NCBI GenBank assembly: GCA_041749475.1
Contig: JBGTBD010000027.1
Coordinates: 57,750-121,749, forward strand
Direction: 5' to 3'
Source: JBGTBD01 sp041749475
GTDB taxonomy: Bacteria; Pseudomonadota; Alphaproteobacteria; Rickettsiales; UBA998
DNA length: 64,000 bases
Shown here: positions 11,336-20,290 of the stretch, one piece after another
Numbering within the stretch: position 1 is the stretch's first letter
Layout of the letters: the number at the start of each line of letters is the position of its first letter
Position numbers and translations under genes: made by a program
The notes under the pieces: generated by a model
Seen by the model: the letters and a program-made list of their open reading frames with translations, nothing else
What the model was told of the DNA's origin: nothing
The model's database searches: none

Positions 11336-12634
11336 CTATTTATCCGTTTTAGGAAGATTGAGAGACTCCGGATTTTTAAGATTTTGTGCAGGCTCTTCCA
11401 CCCAACCCAGCCATTCTTTTTCACCCTTCATAACGACCGTTGACGGGAACTCAATTGGAATCGTGAAGCAGGAATGCTGGATATAATATCCCGGCAATTC
11501 CGTCACCATATCCCCGTTGCCACCCGCCGCGTTGATAGCTCCCCGCAGGTTGGGTGTATACACCACCGTGCTGCCATCCGGCGCTTTCATATCCGTAATA
11601 AGGTGTGATTCCGACGCGAATCCTATCTTGCTGAGCGAGACCGGGAGCCATTGCTTTACAAGGTCAGGGGTCACCTTCTGCATAGCTTCACTCGGAGCCT
11701 TTTGCATCATTCCTTGCCGTGTCATAAACAAGGTATATGGCAGTGTCCCCTCACCCCGGGGGAACATGATGCGATAAAGCGTGTTTCCGGATACTTGGAA
11801 ATAGGCCCCTAAAGAAGCCGGGTCTTCATTCACCAACTCTCTCGCTTGCATCAACCACGCGAATTGCGGAGCGGATTTACCCACACATTCCGGATCGGAC
11901 GAATAATAGGAAGGCGATAATTCATCAGGGAACTTACTGTCGATATCCGCCATTGCTGCGGCGAGAGTCGTCTCCATCGCTTTTTCCAGATAGAGCGTTT
12001 GGATGGCGTATGCGCCAATGCATAACGGGATGATGTATCGGAACACATGCGGTGCGTTGGCTTTGTATCCCACCGCTTCGTCTGACGACACAAGCCTGAA
12101 GCGTAGTCCTTCCTGTTGGCGCGCGAAGAAAAGACGAAACAGCATGAAATTAATGAGCAGTCCTAAGGCGATATTCAACGGCAATTCCAGATAGACCATC
12201 ACGTCGCCTAACAGCTCGTAAAACACAAGAATCAACGCGTATACGAGGATAGTAAACACTATCTGACGCCAGATGAACGGCCAGTACTGCCATATGGGCT
12301 GCCATACCCCAGAAGGACTGGTTAGCGGCCCGCTATCATTTTGCATCTGAAGATAACGCCCTTCGATAGAGACATACTGGACGAGCTTGAGCGAATAGGC
12401 TGTGATGAACAACAAAGCAGTGATGCCAAGCGGGATGATCAGCACCCCCAACAGTGATGTCAATAACGTCACCACGCCAAGGGAGCCCATACTCTTGGAA
12501 ATCAGCAGCAAGGAGCCTATTCCAAGCACACCACACATCAGGCTAAGTGCGACAGATAACGTCCATTGCCGCCACATCATCCCCCAGCTAAGCCGCAGCA
12601 ATATTTTAAAGTCAGAGGAGGAAAATATGGACAA
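11336..12634 (-). CDS. hypothetical multi-pass membrane protein
   Basis: I do not recognise this 432-residue protein. The N-terminal half has about five membrane segments (roughly residues 24-45, 52-82, 127-147, 152-175, 202-222). The second half looks like a soluble extracytoplasmic domain with a charged C-terminus (HSCFTIPIEFPSTVVM then KGEKEWLGW). Translation probably begins at TTG 12634, only two bases after the ilvB stop; AGGTG inside the ilvB end serves as ribosome binding site at suitable spacing, so it is likely translationally coupled to ilvB. No ATG is available before residue 18. Its place between the two acetolactate synthase genes is unusual. Confidence 0.75.
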   Translation of the reverse strand: MSIFSSSDFKILLRLSWGMMWRQWTLSVALSLMCGVLGIGSLLLISKSMGSLGVVTLLTSLLGVLIIPLGITALLFITAYSLKLVQYVSIEGRYLQMQNDSGPLTSPSGVWQPIWQYWPFIWRQIVFTILVYALILVFYELLGDVMVYLELPLNIALGLLINFMLFRLFFARQQEGLRFRLVSSDEAVGYKANAPHVFRYIIPLCIGAYAIQTLYLEKAMETTLAAAMADIDSKFPDELSPSYYSSDPECVGKSAPQFAWLMQARELVNEDPASLGAYFQVSGNTLYRIMFPRGEGTLPYTLFMTRQGMMQKAPSEAMQKVTPDLVKQWLPVSLSKIGFASESHLITDMKAPDGSTVVYTPNLRGAINAAGGNGDMVTELPGYYIQHSCFTIPIEFPSTVVMKGEKEWLGWVEEPAQNLKNPESLNLPKTDK

Positions 12635-12636
12635 GA

Positions 12637-14439
12637 CTACACCTGATTCTTATCGAGCGGACCGGAACTCTCCTCCGGCCCCAGCACCAACTCATTATGC
12701 GCCGCCCCTGCCGGAATCATCGGGAAGACGTTCTCGTTCTGGTCTACCACCATATCCATGATGACGGGGCCGGGATGGGCGAGCATTTCTTGGATCGCTT
12801 CATCAACTTTTCCGACCTCCATGCACCGCATCCCCTTCATGCCGTAGGCTTCCGCCAGCTTCACGAAATCGGGCAGCGAATCCATATAGGATTCGGAGTA
12901 GCGGCAGCCGTGGAACATCTCCTGCCACTGGCGTACCATCCCCATATAGCGGTTATTGAGGATGAAGATTTTGACGGGCACGCGGTATTGTACGGCCGTC
13001 GAAAGTTCCTGGATATTCATCAGGAACGACGCTTCTCCAGTAACGCAAATCGTCATCGCATCCGGGTGCGCGATCTGCACGCCGATGGCGGCGGGGAAGC
13101 CGTACCCCATCGTTCCCAGACCACCGGACGTCATCCAGTGATTCGGTTTGTCGAACTTGATGAACTGCGCCGCCCACATCTGGTGCTGGCCGACATCGGT
13201 TGTCACATAGGGGTGCTTCGCTTTGGTCAGTTCATAGAGACGGTCAAGGGCATATTGCGGCTTGATCGTATCGTCCCGCCCCGTCAGCTGCTTATAGGAG
13301 AAACTCTTGCGCGCGCGCCATATCTCGATTTCTTTCCACCATGCATCCAGCGCGGATTTATCCGCTTTGAGTTTTTTCTCTTTCCAAAGACGCAGCATTT
13401 CCTGCAGCACGGGCAGCGCATCGCCGATGACAGGCGCATCGACACGCACGGTCTTATTGATGGAGGACGCGTCGATATCGACATGGATTTTTTTGGAACG
13501 CGGCGAGAAGCCGGAGAGCTTCCCCGTCACCCGGTCGTCGAACCGCGCGCCGATATTGATCATCACGTCGCATTCGGCCATCGCCATATTCGCTTCCAGC
13601 GATCCGTGCATCCCCAGCATGCCGAGAAACTGTTTGTCCGAACCCGGAAATGCACCAAGCCCCATCAGCGTATTGGTGATCGGGAACCCGGTAAGATGCA
13701 CCAGTTCGGTCAACACCGCACACGCTTCCGGTCCCGCATTGATGATGCCGCCACCCGTATAAAACACAGGCTTCTTCGCCATCGCCATCAGCGCGACGGC
13801 ACGCTCGATCTGCATCTTGTCCAACGGACGGATGGGTTTATAGGACGGACGCTCGCACTCTTCACGTGACAGATACTGTCCCATTTTATTCTGGATATCC
13901 TTCGGTACATCAACCACGACCGGGCCGGGCCGCCCCGTCGTCGCCACCATGAAGGCCTCATGCAGGATACGCGGCAGGTCTTCGATGGTTTGCACGAGGT
14001 AATTATGCTTGGTGCAGGAACGCGTGATACCCGTAGTGTCCGCTTCCTGAAACGCATCCGTCCCGATCAGATGCGTCGGCACTTGTCCGGTAATCACCAC
14101 CAGCGGAATGGAATCCAGCAACGCGTCCATGATCCCGGTGACCGCATTGGTCGCCCCCGGCCCAGAGGTGACGAGCACCACACCCGGCTTCCCCGTGGAA
14201 CGGGCATAGCCCTCCGCCGCATGGGTAGCGCCCTGCTCATGGCGGACGAGGATATGGCGCACATGGTTCTGCTTGAACAGCGCATCATAAATCGGCAAGA
14301 CCGCCCCGCCGGGATACCCGAAAATGGTGTCCACATCGTTATCAACAAGGCAACGAATCAGGATTTCCGCCCCGGTCATCGCCATCTCAGGTTGTTCAGG
14401 GCTGGCAGGTTTGGCTGCCGGTTTCTTGCGCGCTAACAT
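12637..14439 (-). CDS. ilvB: acetolactate synthase large (catalytic) subunit
   Basis: A thiamine-diphosphate enzyme making acetolactate and acetohydroxybutyrate, the first common step to valine and isoleucine. At 600 residues it has the three family domains. The catalytic Glu is in [16 protein letters not shown], the FAD-binding middle domain follows, and the C-terminal cofactor site reads [14 protein letters not shown]...FILNN. The GEAS form in place of the textbook GDGS is common in alphaproteobacterial enzymes. The start at 14439 is preferred because GGAG lies 8 bases upstream; the frame extends 17 codons further without support. It is followed at 2 bases by the membrane-protein gene. Confidence 0.97.
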   Translation of the reverse strand: MLARKKPAAKPASPEQPEMAMTGAEILIRCLVDNDVDTIFGYPGGAVLPIYDALFKQNHVRHILVRHEQGATHAAEGYARSTGKPGVVLVTSGPGATNAVTGIMDALLDSIPLVVITGQVPTHLIGTDAFQEADTTGITRSCTKHNYLVQTIEDLPRILHEAFMVATTGRPGPVVVDVPKDIQNKMGQYLSREECERPSYKPIRPLDKMQIERAVALMAMAKKPVFYTGGGIINAGPEACAVLTELVHLTGFPITNTLMGLGAFPGSDKQFLGMLGMHGSLEANMAMAECDVMINIGARFDDRVTGKLSGFSPRSKKIHVDIDASSINKTVRVDAPVIGDALPVLQEMLRLWKEKKLKADKSALDAWWKEIEIWRARKSFSYKQLTGRDDTIKPQYALDRLYELTKAKHPYVTTDVGQHQMWAAQFIKFDKPNHWMTSGGLGTMGYGFPAAIGVQIAHPDAMTICVTGEASFLMNIQELSTAVQYRVPVKIFILNNRYMGMVRQWQEMFHGCRYSESYMDSLPDFVKLAEAYGMKGMRCMEVGKVDEAIQEMLAHPGPVIMDMVVDQNENVFPMIPAGAAHNELVLGPEESSGPLDKNQV

Positions 14440-14498
14440 CGATTCTTCTCCAGAGCCAAGGAAAATAACGATTTTCGCAGGAAAGGTCAATCAGGGCT

Positions 14499-15593
14499 TC
14501 ATTTGTTCTGCTCATTTACTGCTTTTCTAACAAGTTGACGAGTCGTATGGCCCAGTCCGCCAACTCCCACACGCGCAATCTCTTGGGCATTTCGGGCACT
14601 TCTTGCAACTCTATCCACATGGCTATGGCCATTCGCACTGCCGTTTGCTCCATGGCTGACGTGGCCATTAATAGCTGGGGCATCCTCCTCTGCAAAGCGG
14701 TCCGTGATTATTTGATAATTAGGTTCTGCAACGGGCAGTTTTATCTTTTCAGATTCATTCGGCTGGCGTCCATTATCTGCCGTTGCCAAAGGCCTGTACG
14801 CTTTTCGACTATGACCTTCCAGTAGTTCTGTCACCGCTTCTTTTATGGTTTGCGGTGAAGGGAGGATTGTCGCCATTTCTTGACGCCATATTTCACTTGG
14901 CTGTTCATCAAAACACTGTTTCAGGCTATCAAAATGGTCCTGATCAAACGTAATACCAGTATTCTCCCATGGCAGGCCCTTAAGCCACTCTTCCATCCAC
15001 CGCAAACGCGTAGCTGCAGTAAATGACGTATGGTGTAACTGCATAATAGGCTGAACACCACTCATGCGCATATCATGCAAAAGCAACGCGCCTCTAAGAT
15101 AAATATCGACTGTATTTGCTTCCGCGAGCAATTGTTTACTAAAACATTGCGGCAATACGTCTTTGTTCCAACAACGTAATCCGTCCGACTGGGGAAATCT
15201 ATTAAGATAACTTTCCATATGGAGGCGGATTAGTTTTTCTACAGCAGACTCTTGATGTTCCACCCCATTCCGCACATAAGTGAAAACCCTACCATCATTC
15301 GTGAGGTCAAAATACTCAGCAATCTCGCGTAATTTTTTGAAGGATGGCAATTGGTATGAGTGCCTGTCACCGGATGTTTTAAGCGCAATCCAGTCATAAA
15401 AATGTAATTTTGATTGATGGGAGGCTTGAAAAAGGGTCACTTTTTTCTCATCCAGCAATAAGCACAGAAAATCGCGGAAATCCTGCGCGTTGCCTATGCA
15501 AACATCCGGGCTACTTGTGGTATAGGAGGCATCATCAGGTTTTGTCCGTGCACCGATAGTACCCGGCTTTTTTTCCAGATGAGGATCTGTCAC
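14499..15593 (-). CDS. hypothetical protein with possible N-terminal XRE-like helix-turn-helix
   Basis: A 364-residue soluble protein. Residues about 38-97 (DFRDFLCLLLDEKKVTLFQ through LPSFKKLREIAEYFDLT) have the helix spacing and closing leucines of an XRE/Cro-type DNA-binding domain. The following part, up to about residue 245, is helical and unrecognised. The C-terminal 100 residues are low-complexity (NGHVSHGANGSANGHSH) and end in a basic helix. It follows the small XRE-like gene at 15645 and precedes ilvB by 59 bases, all on the minus strand. Regulation of ilvB is possible but only inferred from position. Codon use looks more AT-rich than that of miaA or ilvB. Confidence 0.65.
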   Translation of the reverse strand: MTDPHLEKKPGTIGARTKPDDASYTTSSPDVCIGNAQDFRDFLCLLLDEKKVTLFQASHQSKLHFYDWIALKTSGDRHSYQLPSFKKLREIAEYFDLTNDGRVFTYVRNGVEHQESAVEKLIRLHMESYLNRFPQSDGLRCWNKDVLPQCFSKQLLAEANTVDIYLRGALLLHDMRMSGVQPIMQLHHTSFTAATRLRWMEEWLKGLPWENTGITFDQDHFDSLKQCFDEQPSEIWRQEMATILPSPQTIKEAVTELLEGHSRKAYRPLATADNGRQPNESEKIKLPVAEPNYQIITDRFAEEDAPAINGHVSHGANGSANGHSHVDRVARSARNAQEIARVGVGGLGHTTRQLVRKAVNEQNK

Positions 15594-15644
15594 ATGATTT
15601 CCAAAGGCATAATGTTTTTGTTCAGGGGTAAGACCTTCTAATGC

Positions 15645-16013
15645 TTAGCAATAGCAATCGGTGAACCTTTTAGTGGCATTCGCCAAGACTTTATCGCTCT
15701 CACTAAAATTCAATCCGAGCATCATTCTCAATGCAAGAAACTTCGATGGTGGGGGCAACCTCAATCCCTGCTCCCATGCGATTATTTCATGGGGAAAACA
15801 ATGCAGCTCACCTGCTAAAGAAGACCTATTGGTGCTTCCAATCCTGTTTCTCAACATCTGGCCCCACTCTTGTGCGGCACTTGAAATGGGTAAACTCTTG
15901 GTGCTGCCGTTACCTCGCGCACCGGAATCATCCGGATGACTAAGAGCCGTTCGTGTTACTTTTCCGCGCACTGCAACAGGCTCGGATTGCCAGAATGTAT
16001 GTGTATCAACCAT
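15645..16013 (-). CDS. small XRE-family-like DNA-binding protein
   Basis: A 122-residue protein whose residues about 47-103 fit the XRE/HTH_3 pattern: WGQMLRNRIGSTNRSSLAGEL, then HEIIAWEQGLRLPP, then FLALRMMLGL. IAWEQGLRLPP corresponds to the family's IsriEnGkrkP segment. The N-terminal 45 residues look disordered. No clear ribosome binding site precedes the ATG at 16013. A TATAAT hexamer at 16056-16061 (minus strand), immediately after the miaA stop, may drive this gene and its neighbour. The pair interrupts an otherwise conserved miaA-ilvB order. Confidence 0.65.
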   Translation of the reverse strand: MVDTHTFWQSEPVAVRGKVTRTALSHPDDSGARGNGSTKSLPISSAAQEWGQMLRNRIGSTNRSSLAGELHCFPHEIIAWEQGLRLPPPSKFLALRMMLGLNFSESDKVLANATKRFTDCYC

Positions 16014-16055
16014 GGTGAAGGGTGATAAAGCAAAACCCGCATCTGTTGTGTTAAA

Positions 16056-16061
16056 ATTATA
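16056..16061 (-). promoter_or_regulatory. candidate -10 box TATAAT
   Basis: A perfect TATAAT on the minus strand in the AT-rich gap between miaA and the small XRE-like gene, 42 bases before that gene's ATG. No well-spaced -35 hexamer is evident, so this is a weak prediction. Confidence 0.3.
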
Positions 16062-16931
16062 TTAAGATATACGTTTGCCAAACTGGTTCCGCATCCAGGT
16101 CTCCTGTCGTTTGGCGTAGTTGCGGGAATGTTGCTGGGTGCGGGTGATGGCTTCTTCTAAGGGGATGATATTCTGCAAATATGCAGTGAATTCAGGCACT
16201 CCGACTGCTTGTGACAGGGGCATGGCGGGGGGTAGACCTAACCTCAGCAATGCCTCCACTTCCTCAATCGCCCCTTCCTCAACCATAATATGCACCCGCT
16301 GATTAATGCGTTCATAAAGCGTCTCGCGGGGAAGTGTATGAATATAAAGGTTAAACTGGGCTTCAGGTAAAGGTGGGGTGCGCGGTTCCTTCTGCCAGTC
16401 CGCCAATGACCGTCCGGTCGTGCGGATTACCTCCAGCGCCCTCGCCAGACGCTGCGTATCGCCCGGTTTCAGCCGCGCCGCCATCGCTGCATCCACCGCC
16501 GCTAATGTCGGGTGCAGGGACGTGTGCGGCATGGCGCGAACCTCCTGCCGGATATCGGATGGAATATCGGGTATAGGGGAGATCCCCTCCATCAACACTT
16601 TAATATACATTCCCGTCCCCCCGACAAGGATAGGAAGCTTGCCCTCAGACCAGCAGCGCCGTATCTCGTGGATGACCACCTCCAGCCACCGTGTGACGCT
16701 CCCCACCTCCGCTGCCTGCCAGATGCCGTACAGCCGATGCGGCACACGCGCCTCATCTTCCATAGAGGGCCGCGCGGTGAGGATGCGCACATCTGCATAC
16801 ATCTGCATCGCATCCGCGTTGAGGATGACGCCGCCCCGCTCCATTGCCCATTGCATGGCGAGCGCTGACTTGCCGCTGCCCGTCGGCCCGGTCAGGATGA
16901 TGACCTCATGTCGATTTTCTGTTCCCATCAT
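16062..16931 (-). CDS. miaA: tRNA dimethylallyltransferase
   Basis: It transfers a dimethylallyl group to A37 of tRNAs that read UNN codons. The protein (289 residues from 16931) has the P-loop GPTGSGKSALA near the N-terminus, LNADAMQMYADVRILTARPS where most family members have the DSxQxYxxxDIGTAKP motif, VGGTGMYIKVLMEG, and the C-terminal TQQHSRNYAKRQETWMR. The open frame continues upstream antisense to serB, so the ATG ATG pair at 16926-16931 is the likely start; no clear ribosome binding site marks either. It is divergent from serB. Confidence 0.95.
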   Translation of the reverse strand: MMGTENRHEVIILTGPTGSGKSALAMQWAMERGGVILNADAMQMYADVRILTARPSMEDEARVPHRLYGIWQAAEVGSVTRWLEVVIHEIRRCWSEGKLPILVGGTGMYIKVLMEGISPIPDIPSDIRQEVRAMPHTSLHPTLAAVDAAMAARLKPGDTQRLARALEVIRTTGRSLADWQKEPRTPPLPEAQFNLYIHTLPRETLYERINQRVHIMVEEGAIEEVEALLRLGLPPAMPLSQAVGVPEFTAYLQNIIPLEEAITRTQQHSRNYAKRQETWMRNQFGKRIS

Positions 16932-16973
16932 TGGGGATAATACGGCATAGTGCCGCCAAGGAGAATGAAAACC

Positions 16974-17879
16974 ATGACCTCGCCCATCGCCCTTATCCTG
17001 CTGGCCGACCCTGACGCTGAGAAACTGACCACGGCATTGGTAGCAGATGCCAAAAAACGCATCGCTCCCTCCGTCAGCGGCGGCATTTCTGAAACATGGC
17101 TGGGGGAAGGTGAGGCATTCCAATTCACCTTTAATCTGCGTGACGAGAAAATCCTGCGCACCAATATCAAGCTGTTACTGGACGGAAAACCGTTCGACTG
17201 GGCCGCCCTCCCGATAGAAGGCCGCAAGAAGAAGCTTCTCATCAGCGATATGGATTCCACCATGATCGAGCAGGAATGTATCGACGAGTTGGCGGATTTT
17301 GCAGGCCTGAAATCCGAAGTCGCCGCCATCACCGAGCGCGCGATGAACGGCGAACTGGATTTCGCAGCAGCACTGGAATACCGTGTTTCTTTACTTAAGG
17401 GACTCCCGGTCGATGTACTCGAAAAAACATTCTCCGAGCGCATCACCGCCAGTAAGGGAGCGCGCACCTTAGTACACACGATGAACGCGAACGGGGCGAA
17501 TACACTACTGGTCTCCGGCGGCTTTACCTTCTTCACCTCCCGCGTCGGCGCGATGTTGGGTTTCGCAGGCGATATGGCCAACCAGTTGGACATCGCCGAT
17601 GGGATACTGACCGGAAACGTCATCCATCCGATATTGGACAAGGAAAGCAAGTTGCAGGCGTTGCGCAGCGCGAGTGACGCGATGTGGCTACGCCCGGATG
17701 AATCCATCGCCATCGGCGACGGCGCGAATGACTTGCCGATGATCAAGGCCGCCGGCCTCGGCATCGCCTATCGCGCCAAACCAGTCGTCCGCAAGGAAGC
17801 TCACGTGGCGCTGAACCATGCATCGCTTACAGGCGCACTCTATCTGCAAGGTTACACCAAAGCGCAGTTCGTTTCCTGA
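16974..17879 (+). CDS. serB: phosphoserine phosphatase
   Basis: The last step of serine synthesis. The 301-residue HAD-family protein has an N-terminal ACT-like domain (1-80), then DMDSTMIEQECIDELA with the nucleophile Asp92 and acid Asp94, SGGFTFF (motif II), Lys in DKESK (motif III) and GDGANDLPMI (motif IV). AAGGAG is 10 bases before the chosen ATG at 16974; an upstream ATG at 16965 is too close to it. It is divergent from miaA and convergent with degP (12 bases between stops). Confidence 0.97.
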   Translation: MTSPIALILLADPDAEKLTTALVADAKKRIAPSVSGGISETWLGEGEAFQFTFNLRDEKILRTNIKLLLDGKPFDWAALPIEGRKKKLLISDMDSTMIEQECIDELADFAGLKSEVAAITERAMNGELDFAAALEYRVSLLKGLPVDVLEKTFSERITASKGARTLVHTMNANGANTLLVSGGFTFFTSRVGAMLGFAGDMANQLDIADGILTGNVIHPILDKESKLQALRSASDAMWLRPDESIAIGDGANDLPMIKAAGLGIAYRAKPVVRKEAHVALNHASLTGALYLQGYTKAQFVS

Positions 17880-17891
17880 CAGGTCAGAGCA

Positions 17892-19361
17892 TTATTTTTT
17901 CTTCGCGTCTTTACCCGTTGGCAACGTGATGTACGTAGACTCCCCCGCGCGCCATACGCGCATGAGGATATAATCCCGACCCGCGTCACGCGCTTCGGCT
18001 ACCGCTGATTTAAGCGCGCTAATATCCTTCACGTCGCGCTGGTTCACGGCGAGGATTACATCCCCCGGCTGCACGCCGCGCATCGCCGCCTCCCCGTCGC
18101 GCTTCACCTGTACGATGACGACGCCTTTGATATCCTTGGGGATGCCATAGCGGGCGCGAAGCCCGTCGGAGATCGTCTGCACTTCCAAGTCGAGCATCGC
18201 TTCCCCGGCCAATTTTTTCTCGCTTTTGGGTGCGGTGTCGGACGCGCTTGTCTCAAGGTCTTCGGACTCGTCCAGCTCACCGAGCGTCACGTCGAATTCC
18301 TCCGTGTCATTGCCACACCAGACTTCCACTTCAACTTCCTTACCGATTTTTGTCTCCGCCACGATACGCGGCAATTGATGCATCTCGCCGATATCCTTCC
18401 CATCAAAGGAGATGATGACGTCACCCGCCTTGATGCCTGCTTTGGCTGCCGGGCTATCCGGCGTCACTTCTAATACGAGCGCGCCTTTCGCGTTCTTGCG
18501 GCCCAGGCTGTTGGCGATCTCGTCCGTCACCTGCTGGATTTTCACGCCCAGCCACCCGCGATGGGTGCGGCCTTCGGTACGCAATTGTTCGATCACCGGC
18601 TTCGCCATCGAGGAGGGAATCGCAAACCCGATACCGACGCTCCCGCCGTTAGGCGAGAAAATCGCCGTATTCACGCCGATGACTTCACCATCCGTATTGA
18701 ACATCGGCCCACCGGAATTCCCTTGGTTGATCGCCGCATCCGTCTGCAGGAAATCATCGAACGGCCCGGCATTGATATTACGCCCGCGCGCAGAAACGAT
18801 ACCCGCCGTCACCGTGCCGCCGAGGCCATACGGATTGCCGATGGTGATGACCCAGTCACCCACCTTCACCTTGTCCGAATCGCCAAGTGCGACAAAGGCC
18901 AAAGATTTCTTCGACTCGATTTTCAGAAGCGCCAGATCGGTTTTCGGATCCCGCCCGACCAGCTTCGCTTCATATTTCGTATTATCCTGAAAACGCACGG
19001 AGATCTGCTCGGCTTTTTCGACCACGTGATTATTGGTGACGATATACCCGTCCGCCGAAATCACGAACCCGGAACCCAGCGATTGCACTTCCTGCTCCAG
19101 CGCTTTCCCACCGCCCATTCCGCCTTGCGGGATACCGAACTGCTGGAAGAATTCCTTGAGTTGTTCCTGCTGGTCAAGTGGCATATTGCCGAAAGGCGCG
19201 CCGGTCATGCCACCGCTTTTCAATTTCTGTGAACTTGAGATATTGACGACCGCGGGGCTTAATTTCTCAACCAGCGGCGCGAAACTCTCGGCACGCACGC
19301 CAGCATCCGCCGACCCCGTGGTGACCAGGAGAAGGAAAGCAAAAAATGCATAGCGATACAT
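17892..19361 (-). CDS. degP: periplasmic serine protease, DegP/HtrA (Do) family
   Basis: A periplasmic protease-chaperone of 489 residues. Residues 1-20 form a Sec signal peptide ending SADA. The trypsin-like domain carries the triad His112 (NNHVV), Asp142 (KTDLALLKI) and Ser216 (GNSGGPM). Two PDZ domains follow (about 275-365 and 390-485), the second starting near ARYGIPKDIKGVVI. An acidic linker (GELDESEDLE) separates them. It is the third gene of hflK-hflC-degP, with only 14 bases from hflC, a gene order that is common in alphaproteobacteria. Confidence 0.95.
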   Translation of the reverse strand: MYRYAFFAFLLLVTTGSADAGVRAESFAPLVEKLSPAVVNISSSQKLKSGGMTGAPFGNMPLDQQEQLKEFFQQFGIPQGGMGGGKALEQEVQSLGSGFVISADGYIVTNNHVVEKAEQISVRFQDNTKYEAKLVGRDPKTDLALLKIESKKSLAFVALGDSDKVKVGDWVITIGNPYGLGGTVTAGIVSARGRNINAGPFDDFLQTDAAINQGNSGGPMFNTDGEVIGVNTAIFSPNGGSVGIGFAIPSSMAKPVIEQLRTEGRTHRGWLGVKIQQVTDEIANSLGRKNAKGALVLEVTPDSPAAKAGIKAGDVIISFDGKDIGEMHQLPRIVAETKIGKEVEVEVWCGNDTEEFDVTLGELDESEDLETSASDTAPKSEKKLAGEAMLDLEVQTISDGLRARYGIPKDIKGVVIVQVKRDGEAAMRGVQPGDVILAVNQRDVKDISALKSAVAEARDAGRDYILMRVWRAGESTYITLPTGKDAKKK

Positions 19362-19375
19362 GAACGACCTCGGTT

Positions 19376-20290
19376 TTATTTTTTCTCAAAATACTGCAAG
19401 AAATCGGTATCCGGCGACAATATCAGGGTCGTGTCATCCTTGTTCAGGCTGCCGCGATAGGCCTGCATCGTGCGATAGAACCCGTAGAACTCCTCATCCC
19501 TGCCGAACGCATCGGCATAGATGCGGCTGGCTTCGGCGTCGCCTTGCCCGCGTAGGATTTCCGATTCCTTCTCGGCTTCCGCCATCAGGATGGTACGCGT
19601 CTTATCCGCTTCAGAGCGGATGATCTGCGATTCCTTCTGGCCTTCGGCCCGGAATTTCTCCGCGACTTTCTGGCGATCCGAACGCATCCGGTTATAGATA
19701 GGATCGCTGGTTTCCTTCGGCAAGTCGGTGCGCATGATACGGACATCGACGATCTCGATACCATACCCCGTATTGCTGTTATCCACCCCGTCCTTGTCCG
19801 CGCCCATCTGCTCGTCGCCGCCGGAAGCGAGGCGATAGACGTTATTGCGGATAGCGCGCATCAGTTCCGACCGCTTCGCCGAAAGCAGCGAGCTCAATGT
19901 CTCTTTCCCGAGATTATCGCGGAGGCTTTTCTCCAGGATACTTTCAAGACGCATATTCATCACCCGCTCATCGCGCACCGTCTGGTAGAACAGCAGTGGG
20001 TCCTTGATACGGTAGGTCACGAACGCGTCGACGATGAGGCGATCCTGATCTTTCAGGATGACTGTCTTGGAATCGGAATCAAGCGCGATGGTGCGCAGGT
20101 CATAATAGACGACGCTGTCGACCAGCGGCATCTTCATTTTTAGACCCGGTTCACGCTCGATATTGACCGGCTTCCCGAACCGGAGCACAAGCGCCTGCTC
20201 GGTCTGGTTGACGATGAAGAAGGAGTTCAGCAGCAATGCCGCCGCGATGAACACGACAACACCCAAAATCATAGCGCGGGATGAGTTCAT
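19376..20290 (-). CDS. hflC: protease modulator HflC
   Basis: A 304-residue SPFH/prohibitin-domain protein with one N-terminal membrane segment (ILGVVVFIAAALLLNSFFIV) and the bulk in the periplasm. With HflK it forms the large assembly that encloses and moderates the FtsH protease. The band-7 core spans about residues 22-210 and a coiled coil (EKFRAEGQKESQIIRSEADK) follows. Its ATG overlaps the hflK stop (ATGA), and AGGAGG lies just upstream inside hflK. Confidence 0.96.
   Translation of the reverse strand: MNSSRAMILGVVVFIAAALLLNSFFIVNQTEQALVLRFGKPVNIEREPGLKMKMPLVDSVVYYDLRTIALDSDSKTVILKDQDRLIVDAFVTYRIKDPLLFYQTVRDERVMNMRLESILEKSLRDNLGKETLSSLLSAKRSELMRAIRNNVYRLASGGDEQMGADKDGVDNSNTGYGIEIVDVRIMRTDLPKETSDPIYNRMRSDRQKVAEKFRAEGQKESQIIRSEADKTRTILMAEAEKESEILRGQGDAEASRIYADAFGRDEEFYGFYRTMQAYRGSLNKDDTTLILSPDTDFLQYFEKK

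Noticed and set aside
13000..13070. Loss of the thiamine-diphosphate motif in IlvB (GEAS instead of GDGS)
   Set aside because: This variant is usual in alphaproteobacterial acetolactate synthases, so it is not evidence of inactivity.
12697..13869. 390-residue plus-strand frame over ilvB
   Set aside because: His/Arg-rich shadow of ilvB, no start signal.
16928..17764. 278-residue antisense frame over serB
   Set aside because: Shadow frame; serB has all four HAD motifs on the plus strand.
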